Positions 58,610-64,000 of a stretch of 64,000 bases of DNA are shown here, piece by piece. The position numbers were made by a program, and so were the translations under genes. Under the pieces are notes generated by a model that was not told the DNA's origin, did no database searches, and saw only the letters and a program-made list of their open reading frames with translations. Each line of letters opens with the position of its first letter. The stretch's first letter is position 1. Origin of the DNA: Aggregicoccus sp. 17bor-14 (GTDB lineage: Bacteria; Myxococcota; Myxococcia; Myxococcales; Myxococcaceae); assembly GCF_009659535.1 (NCBI RefSeq), contig NZ_VJZZ01000007.1, forward strand, positions 124,001-188,000, read 5' to 3'.

Positions 58610-59290
58610 ATGGCCATCCACCCGCCCGAGCTGTTCTCCGTGGTGTGCCTCGCGCTGGTGCACCTGGGCGTGGGCCGCTTCGGCTTCAAGATCGGACCCC
58701 GCATCGACTCGGCCGCGGTGGGCTTCGCCCTCGGTTACGTGTTCCTCCACCTGCTCCCGGATGACGCCGAGCTGCAGCACCGCTTCGCCTCGCGGCTGCT
58801 GTTCCCCGGCCTGCAGCTGTGGCTCGTCGCGCTCTTCGGGCTGAGCGCGGTGATCGCCTATCTGGAGGCCGAGCGCGGGAGCAGGCGGCCGCGACGCGTC
58901 TACCTCCCGCTCCTCGCCTACAACCTGCTCCTCGGGGCCCTCATCGCGCGGGGCGACGCGGACTGGGCAGCAGTGCCGTTCCTGGTGGCGGGGCTCGGCG
59001 TGCACCTGGCTCACCTGGACCATGCCCTCTACCTGCGCGACGCCGCGGGCTGGCGCCGCTTCGGTCCGCTGCTCGCCGCTGCCGTGCTCGCGGGGTGGCT
59101 CGGTGCGCTCGTCGTGCACGTACCCCCCATCGTCCAGGCCCACGGCTTCGCGCTCGTCAGCGGGGCGGTGATTGCGCTCTCGTTCTTCGGCGAGCACGGC
59201 GGGCACGTCCACTTCGCGCCCCGGTGGCTCTTCGGCGGCGCCGTCGCCTCCGCGCTCGTGATCGCCGCGCTCGACGTGCTGCTGCACTGA
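58610..59290 (+). CDS. Seven-segment membrane protein with His-rich ends
   Basis: A 226-residue inner-membrane protein of unknown function. Six or seven hydrophobic stretches can be traced, for example ELFSVVCLALVHLGVG, LLFPGLQLWLVALFGLSAVIAYL and VASALVIAALDVLL. His/Asp clusters occur at loop edges: HLLPDDAELQHR, HLAHLDHALYLRDAAGW and FFGEHGGHVHF, which could hold metal, and recall ZIP-type transporters, but no family signature is seen. ATG 58610 is chosen; GTG 58607 is one codon earlier. It is isolated. Confidence 0.6.
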   Translation: MAIHPPELFSVVCLALVHLGVGRFGFKIGPRIDSAAVGFALGYVFLHLLPDDAELQHRFASRLLFPGLQLWLVALFGLSAVIAYLEAERGSRRPRRVYLPLLAYNLLLGALIARGDADWAAVPFLVAGLGVHLAHLDHALYLRDAAGWRRFGPLLAAAVLAGWLGALVVHVPPIVQAHGFALVSGAVIALSFFGEHGGHVHFAPRWLFGGAVASALVIAALDVLLH

Positions 59291-59317
59291 GCCTCGGCGC
59301 ACGGGCTCGAAGGCTTC

Positions 59318-59344
59318 GCCCGCCTCCCCGACCTGAAGGCGGGC
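59318..59344 (+). terminator. GC hairpin after the membrane-protein gene
   Basis: GCCCGCC (59318-59324) and GGCGGGC (59338-59344) pair perfectly around a 13-base loop, about 28 bases past the stop at 59290. No T-run follows, so termination strength is uncertain. Confidence 0.35.
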
Positions 59345-59455
59345 AGCCGGTGGTTGCGCTGCAGCCACGCCCGTGCCCCCCTTTGGTGCGGTTGCCGCCC
59401 ACCCGCATCGGCGTGATGGCTGCGCGCGCAGCAGACCCCAGCGCGGAGGCACCCC

Positions 59456-60544
59456 ATGATGCACACGCAGACGGACACGCGGACGGAGGCGGCGAGAGGC
59501 CGCGGAGCGGCAGCGGAACGGGCGCCTGCGCTCGACCCATCGGCCATTCTTCAGACGGGCTGGGGCTTCTGGCCTGCCAAGACGCTGCTCACCGCAGTCG
59601 AGCTCGGCCTCTTCACGCTGCTGGGCGACCACGGCCTCACGGGCGGCGAGATTGCCGAGCGGCTGCAGCTGCGCTCGCGCGCGGTGTTCGACTTCCTCGA
59701 CGGCCTGGTCGCGCTCCGCCTGCTCGAGCGCGAGGGCTCGGGGCCGGAGGCGCGGTACGCGAACACGCCCGAGACGGCGCAGTTCCTCGACTCCACGCGC
59801 CCGCAGTACATCGGCGGCATCCTCGAGATGGCCAATGCCCGGCTCTACGGCTTCTGGGGCGGGCTCACCGAGGCGCTGAAGACAGGCGAGCCGCAGAACG
59901 AGCTCAAGCGCTCGGGCCGCTCCATGTTCGAGGAGCTCTACGCGGACCCGGAGCGGCTCGAGCAGTTCATGCGCGCCATGTCCGGCATCTCCGCCGGCAA
60001 CTTCCGCATGCTCGCCGAGCGCTTCGACTTCTCGCGCTACGCCACCGTGTGCGACGTGGGCGGCGCCACGGGCCAGCTCTCCATCATCCTCGCCCAGAAG
60101 TACCCGCACCTGCGCTGCAAGAGCTTCGACCTGCCGGTGGTGGAGCCCATCGCCCGGCGCTCCATCGCCGCTGCCGGCGTGAGCGACCGCGTGACGCCCG
60201 TGTCGGGCGACTTCCTGCGCGAGCCGCTCCCGCGCGCGGATGTCATCACCATGGGGATGATCCTCCACGACTGGAACCTGGAGCGGAAGCTGCACCTCGT
60301 GCGCGCCGCCCACGCCGCGCTGCCCCCGGGCGGCGCCTTCATCGCGGTGGAGAACCTCATCGACGACGAGCGGCGCCAGAACGTGTTCGGCCTGATGATG
60401 TCCCTGAACATGCTCATCGAGTTCGGCGACGCCTTCGACTTCACCGGCGCGGACTTCCGGCAGTGGTGCCAGGCGGCCGGCTTCCGCGAGGTCCAGGTGC
60501 TGCCGCTCGCAGGCCCGGCGAGCGCCGCCATCGCGTACAAGTAG
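59456..60544 (+). CDS. O-methyltransferase of the acetylserotonin/COMT-like family
   Basis: A 362-residue SAM-dependent methyltransferase. The N-terminal helical dimerisation part includes LDPSAILQTGWGFWPAKTLLTAVELGLFTLL. The Rossmann core has VCDVGGATGQLSIILAQKYP, motif II SFDLPVVEPIA, MGMILHDWNLERKLHLV with the catalytic His in HDW, and FIAVENLIDDERRQ with Glu. These are all features of Methyltransf_2 (small-molecule O-methyltransferases in secondary metabolism). The acceptor cannot be told. ATG 59456. Confidence 0.84.
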   Translation: MMHTQTDTRTEAARGRGAAAERAPALDPSAILQTGWGFWPAKTLLTAVELGLFTLLGDHGLTGGEIAERLQLRSRAVFDFLDGLVALRLLEREGSGPEARYANTPETAQFLDSTRPQYIGGILEMANARLYGFWGGLTEALKTGEPQNELKRSGRSMFEELYADPERLEQFMRAMSGISAGNFRMLAERFDFSRYATVCDVGGATGQLSIILAQKYPHLRCKSFDLPVVEPIARRSIAAAGVSDRVTPVSGDFLREPLPRADVITMGMILHDWNLERKLHLVRAAHAALPPGGAFIAVENLIDDERRQNVFGLMMSLNMLIEFGDAFDFTGADFRQWCQAAGFREVQVLPLAGPASAAIAYK

Positions 60545-60629
60545 CGCCCGGTGCATGTCGAAATGGGCGCTCCCCGTTCGTCGGGGTGATGTGGGACAGC
60601 CCTGCACACCCCCTGACGAGGAGAAGGCC

Positions 60630-61112
60630 ATGGTCAGCAAGAACACGATTTGCCTCTGGTTCAACGGCACCGCGCTCGACGCCGCGACGTTCTACGCCAA
60701 GACGTTTCCGGACAGCGCGGTGGGGGCGGTGCACCGCGCCCCGGGCGACTTCCCGGACGGCAAGCAGGGCGACGTCCTGACGGTCGAGTTCACCGTGATG
60801 GGCATCCCGTGCCTCGGCCTCAACGGCGGCCCCACCTTCCAGCACAACGAGGCGTTCTCGTTCCAGGTCGCGACCGACGACCAGGCGGAGACCGACCGCC
60901 TGTGGGACGCGATCGTCGGCAACGGCGGACAGGAGAGCGCCTGCGGCTGGTGCAAGGACAAGTGGGGCGTGTCGTGGCAGATCACCCCGCGGGCCCTGAC
61001 CTCCGCCTTCACCGACCCCGACCGCGCCGCGGCCAAGCGCGCGTTCGAGGCGATGATGGGGATGCGGAAGATCGACATCGCGGCGATCGAGAAGGCCCGC
61101 CGCGGTCGCTGA
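60630..61112 (+). CDS. VOC-family PhnB-like protein
   Basis: A 160-residue protein of the vicinal-oxygen-chelate superfamily, PhnB/3-demethylubiquinone subgroup: NTICLWFNGTALDAATFYAKTFPDSAVGAVHRAP, then LTVEFTVMGIPCLGLNGGPTFQHNEAFSFQV and CGWCKDKWGVSWQITPRAL. Despite the old name, most members are not methyltransferases. ATG 60630 follows GAGGAGAAGGCC, so the earlier codon at 60555 is not used. It sits 125 bases before the YCII gene. Confidence 0.86.
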   Translation: MVSKNTICLWFNGTALDAATFYAKTFPDSAVGAVHRAPGDFPDGKQGDVLTVEFTVMGIPCLGLNGGPTFQHNEAFSFQVATDDQAETDRLWDAIVGNGGQESACGWCKDKWGVSWQITPRALTSAFTDPDRAAAKRAFEAMMGMRKIDIAAIEKARRGR

Positions 61113-61236
61113 CGCTGCTGCGGTGACCTTTGTCGAAGGGCCGTGTCGATCCGCGGCCGGGTCATTCGTCGCATTGATGAGGCGGGCGAATCGCGTCCGA
61201 GCTCATCCAACGACCCACGTCACCCAGGAGATCCCC

Positions 61237-61581
61237 GTGCGCTTCCTGTCCATGGTTCGAGTCCACGAGAACGGCCAGAAGCCCAGTGAGCGGCTGATGG
61301 CCGAGATGGGCAAGTTGATGCAGGAGATGACCGCGAAGGGCGCGCTGCTCGACACCGCGGGCCTGCACCCCACCGCCGAGGGCATCCGCCTGCGCAACGA
61401 CCACGGCAAGTACAGCCGCACCGACGGGCCGTTCACCGAGACGAAGGAGGTCATCGGCGGCTTCGCGCTGCTCAAGGCCGACTCGCTGGAAGAGGCGCTC
61501 GCGCTGACCCGCCGCTTCCTGGAGGTGCACGGCGACGAGTGGAACGTCGAGTGCGAGGTGAGGCAGATCGCTGATTTCTAG
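61237..61581 (+). CDS. YCII-related (DGPF) domain protein
   Basis: A 114-residue small protein: RFLSMVRVHENGQKPSERLMAEMGKLMQEMTAKGALLDTAGLHPT, then SRTDGPFTETKEVIGGFALLKADSLEEALALTRRFLE, the DGPF motif of this family. YCII/DGPF proteins are often beside ECF sigma factors and PhnB-like proteins; here only the PhnB-like neighbour is seen. GTG 61237 follows CAGGAGATCCCC; the longer frame from 61123 lacks a ribosome site. Confidence 0.86.
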   Translation: MRFLSMVRVHENGQKPSERLMAEMGKLMQEMTAKGALLDTAGLHPTAEGIRLRNDHGKYSRTDGPFTETKEVIGGFALLKADSLEEALALTRRFLEVHGDEWNVECEVRQIADF

Positions 61582-61713
61582 CGCCCGCTGCCGAGGGGGC
61601 GGCCGCGCTCGGACCCACGCGCCGAGGCGGCCGGCGCTCGTGCCGATACCGTGACGATTCGTGCCGAGAGTGTGCGGATGCCGTGAAGTCGGCGGCACCC
61701 TCCAACTTGCAGG

Positions 61714-63963
61714 ATGCAGTTCATGCTCCTGCTCCTGCTTCCAGCCCTCGGCACGCTCACGCTCGGTGCCATCGATGCTCCCGTCACCGACGTCACCGTC
61801 TTCAGCGACCGCGCCCGGGTGGTGCGCACCGCCCGGGTGAGTCTCTCCGGCACGGAGCGCGTGGAGCTCCCGCTGCTGCGCGAGGGCGTGGACCCGGAGA
61901 GCATCCGGGTGGAGGCGGACGGCGCCGAGGTGCTGCGGGTGGACATCCGCCCGGTGAGCCGTGCCGCCTTCGCCGCAGACCCCGCGCGCAAGGTGCTGGC
62001 GGAGCTGGAGCGGCTGGACGATGCCCTGACGCGTGCCCGCGCAGAGAAGGACGCGTACGAGGCGCAGCTGAAGGCGGTGGCGGGGCTGCAGCCGCAGGCG
62101 CCCGAGAGCCCGGTGGACGCGCCGCCGCCGCGCCTCAACGCCACGGGCTGGTCGGCCGCGGTCAGCTTCGTGGTGGAGACCACCGAGCGGCTGCAGGCGC
62201 GCGTGCGCGAGGTGGAAGAGCACATCGCGCAGCTCGAGCAGGCCCGCGAGCGGCAGGCGGAGGAGGCCGCACGGCTGGGCAATCCGCAGCGCCAGGGCGG
62301 GCTCGCGGTGGTGCCCGTGCTGCGCGGCCACGGCGCCGCCACCTTGCGCCTGAGCTACGCCACGCCTCGCGCGCGCTGGTTCCCCGCCTACGAGCTGCGG
62401 CTGCTGCCCGAGGCGAACCGCGTGGAGGTGGCCTTCTCGGGCCTGGTGAGCCAGGAGAGCGGAGAGGACTGGACGAACGCCCAGCTCACCCTGAGCACCG
62501 CGCTGCCCTCGGGCGCCACCGCCGTGCCGCGGCTCTCCACCTGGAAGGTGGGGCAGAAGGAGCGCTTCATCCCCACGCCCGAGACGCGCGTGGAGCAGGT
62601 GCGCGCGCCCCCACCCGAGCTGCCCCCGCTCCGCGCACAGGTGGACGCGGACCTCCTGCTGCGCCGGCGCCTGCTGGCCCTGGTGGGCAAGGAGCCCGAG
62701 GACCTCTCCATCCCCGAGCCGGCACCGCCAGAGGAGCCCCACGACGCCTCCGGCCAGCGTGCCCCGCCTCCGTCCGCGCCACCGCCGCGGCCCACGCAGG
62801 GCATCGCCCCGGGGCAGGGACAGAGCTTCATCGTGGGCGTCGTGAGTGATGCCTCGACGAAGCAGCCGGCGGCCGACGTGGTCGTCACTGCCACCAGTCC
62901 CAACATCAGCGGCGAGCAGGTGGTGGTCACCGATGCCGACGGCCGCTACCGCATCCCGCAGCTGCCCCCGGGCAACTACAGCCTGCGCTTCGAGAAGGAG
63001 TCCTTCCAGCCGTACAGCCGCTCCGGCGTCCAGCTGCGCGCGGACCGCACCATCCGCGTGAACGTGGAGCTGCTGCCGGCGGGCCTGCAGGAGACGTTGG
63101 TGGTGCAGGGCACCGCGCCGAGCATCGACGTGGGCTCCACCTCCACGGGCGTCAACGTGGGCGCGGACTTCGTGCGCGGCGTCACGGTGACGCGCCCTTC
63201 GGGCAGTGGCGGCGCGGCGCGCTCGTTCGAGGGGCTCACCGGCTCCTCCTCGCAGAGCGAGGCGGTGCTCACCTCGGTGGGGCTCGCTCCGCCCGCGGGC
63301 TGGGTGCGGCCGCAGCTGGATGCGCGCCTGCCGGCGGAGAGCGCAGGGGGCCGCGACCTGGACTTCCGTGCGGCGCGCCCGGAGACGGTGCGCACCGGCG
63401 GCAGCCTGCGCCAGGTGCCGCTGTTCAGCGAGAGCTGGCCGGTGAAGGTGGAGCGCGAGTTGTACCCGGCGCTCGCGCAGGACGCCTTCCTCGTCGCCGA
63501 GCTGAAGAGCCCCGCGCGCCAGGTGCTACCCGGCGGCGACGCGCAGCTCTACGTGGGCGCGGACCCGGCCGGCAGCGCACGGCTGCAGGTGGTGGCGCCC
63601 GGTGAGCCCTTCACGCTGCCGCTCGGGCTCGACCGCGCGGTGCACCCGGCGCGCAACGTGCAGCAGGTCACGGCGGAGCGGGGCTTCATCGGCAAGGACG
63701 AGGTGACGGAGTACCTCACCACCATCGAAGTGGCGAACCCGTACCCCTTCGCGCTGCCCGTGCGCGTCCACGACCAGTGGCCCCTGAGCCGCAGCGAGGA
63801 CGTGCAGGTGCGCCTGCTCAGCACCGAGCCCTATGCCGAGCAGGACGAGGTGAAGGGTGCGCTCACCTGGCGCCTCACCGTGCCCCCTTCCGGCAAGACC
63901 ACCGTCTCCTTCCGCTACTCCGTGCGCCGCCCCAAGGGCTGGCGCCTGCACCAGCAACAGTGA
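61714..63963 (+). CDS. DUF4140/DUF4139 protein with an inserted Oar-type regulatory domain and TonB-box-like segment
   Basis: A 749-residue exported protein of the mucoidy-inhibitor (MuiA)/DUF4139 group. Signal peptide 1-18; DUF4140-like strand set (VTDVTVFSDRARVVRTARVSL); coiled coil (residues 155-195); first DUF4139 part (RGHGAATLRLSYATPRARWFPAYELRLLP ... SGEDWTNAQLTLSTA). Residues about 375-509 then match the N-terminus of the receptor at 17166 (SDASTKQPAADVVVTATSPN, GNYSLRFEKESFQPYSRSG, ETLVVQG at 460-466). The second DUF4139 part follows (SWPVKVERELYPALAQDAFLVAELK ... VPPSGKTTVSFRYSVR). Both DUF4139 halves look intact, so the insert is a domain insertion. An ATG at 61723 has the better ribosome site (AGGA). 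RBS GAGGAC for the next gene follows. Confidence 0.85.
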   Translation: MQFMLLLLLPALGTLTLGAIDAPVTDVTVFSDRARVVRTARVSLSGTERVELPLLREGVDPESIRVEADGAEVLRVDIRPVSRAAFAADPARKVLAELERLDDALTRARAEKDAYEAQLKAVAGLQPQAPESPVDAPPPRLNATGWSAAVSFVVETTERLQARVREVEEHIAQLEQARERQAEEAARLGNPQRQGGLAVVPVLRGHGAATLRLSYATPRARWFPAYELRLLPEANRVEVAFSGLVSQESGEDWTNAQLTLSTALPSGATAVPRLSTWKVGQKERFIPTPETRVEQVRAPPPELPPLRAQVDADLLLRRRLLALVGKEPEDLSIPEPAPPEEPHDASGQRAPPPSAPPPRPTQGIAPGQGQSFIVGVVSDASTKQPAADVVVTATSPNISGEQVVVTDADGRYRIPQLPPGNYSLRFEKESFQPYSRSGVQLRADRTIRVNVELLPAGLQETLVVQGTAPSIDVGSTSTGVNVGADFVRGVTVTRPSGSGGAARSFEGLTGSSSQSEAVLTSVGLAPPAGWVRPQLDARLPAESAGGRDLDFRAARPETVRTGGSLRQVPLFSESWPVKVERELYPALAQDAFLVAELKSPARQVLPGGDAQLYVGADPAGSARLQVVAPGEPFTLPLGLDRAVHPARNVQQVTAERGFIGKDEVTEYLTTIEVANPYPFALPVRVHDQWPLSRSEDVQVRLLSTEPYAEQDEVKGALTWRLTVPPSGKTTVSFRYSVRRPKGWRLHQQQ
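62830..63240 (+). repeat. Copy of the Oar-like receptor N-terminal domain
   Basis: Bases encoding residues about 375-509 of the DUF4139 protein. The core, 62971-63177, matches 17397-17603 of the receptor gene at roughly 96% by eye, including perfect runs of 39 and 54 bases. The same domain upstream of this core is diverged at many third positions. Confidence 0.8.
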
Positions 63964-63971
63964 GGACTCCC

Positions 63972-64000
63972 ATGCGCTCCGTGTCCCCCTTCGTCGCCCT
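63972..64000 (+). CDS. Start of a further exported protein (partial)
   Basis: Only nine codons are visible: ATG CGC TCC GTG TCC CCC TTC GTC GCC, giving MRSVSPFVA, which looks like the beginning of a signal peptide. GAGGAC lies six bases upstream and the gap to the DUF4139 stop is eight bases, so coupled expression is likely. No function can be assigned. Confidence 0.45.

Overview
This 64 kb window reads as ordinary chromosome from a very GC-rich myxobacterium, probably of the Myxococcaceae or Cystobacterineae. The evidence is a DUF2378 (TIGR02265) protein, a family I know essentially from Myxococcales; an Oar-like TonB-dependent receptor beside its own ExbB/ExbD/TonB set; a Ser/Thr kinase with PilZ and FHA partners; a zinc-ribbon/GYF/TM/TPR protein of the AgmX style; many Ala/Pro-rich spacers; and strong G/C bias at third codon positions. 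I see no rRNA, tRNA, CRISPR array, insertion sequence or prophage. The genus cannot be fixed from the sequence alone.

Layout. 1-9.5 kb: nth (cut by the left edge), a threonine aldolase, an M23 peptidase lipoprotein, an HU-family protein, a beta-helix lipoprotein, an alpha/beta hydrolase, phosphatidylserine synthase, cinA, a polytopic membrane protein and a DUF1285-like protein. 9.5-14.3 kb (minus strand): recA, a PlsC-type acyltransferase, a ComM/YifB ATPase and DUF2378. 14.3-21.2 kb: exbD-exbD-exbB-tonB, divergent from a 1070-residue Oar-like receptor and its small lipoprotein, closed by a strong terminator. 21.2-31 kb: a radical SAM protein, a nuclease-like protein, a DUF4920 protein, DUF2752, plsY, a THUMP methyltransferase, a small monooxygenase and ftsK. 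31-38.9 kb: the zinc-ribbon/TPR protein, a zf-TFIIB protein, gatCAB, and the kinase-FHA pair. 39-45.9 kb: rplU, rpmA, obgE, trmH, lolA, a degenerate retropepsin-like lipoprotein and rimO. 45.9-53.8 kb: a secreted unknown, a YajQ protein, RNase J, a divergent pair of CBS proteins and a PcrA/UvrD helicase. 53.9-64 kb: a KaiC-like ATPase with a PocR-type histidine kinase, a cupin, an esterase lipoprotein, a membrane protein, an O-methyltransferase, VOC and YCII proteins, and a DUF4139 protein.

How the genes fit together. Most of the window is housekeeping: translation (gatCAB, L21, L27, Obg, TrmH, RimO), phospholipid synthesis (pssA, plsC, plsY), DNA repair and segregation (nth, recA, pcrA, ftsK, HU) and envelope traffic (lolA, TonB system, Oar). 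Regulation is carried by kinase/FHA, KaiC/histidine kinase and CBS modules.

The most unusual observation links two loci 45 kb apart. The DUF4139 protein at 61.7-64 kb contains, spliced into its middle, about 130 residues almost identical to the N-terminal carboxypeptidase-regulatory domain and TonB-box-like segment of the Oar-like receptor at 17.2 kb. A 207-base core is about 96% identical between the two genes (about nine mismatches counted by eye), while the flanking parts of the same domain have diverged. That pattern suggests domain capture followed by gene conversion. Other leads are mutually exclusive hairpins between rpmA and obgE, perfect hairpins between the tonB-exbB-exbD genes, a histone-H1-like tail on Obg, and a long acidic insert inside the FtsK motor.
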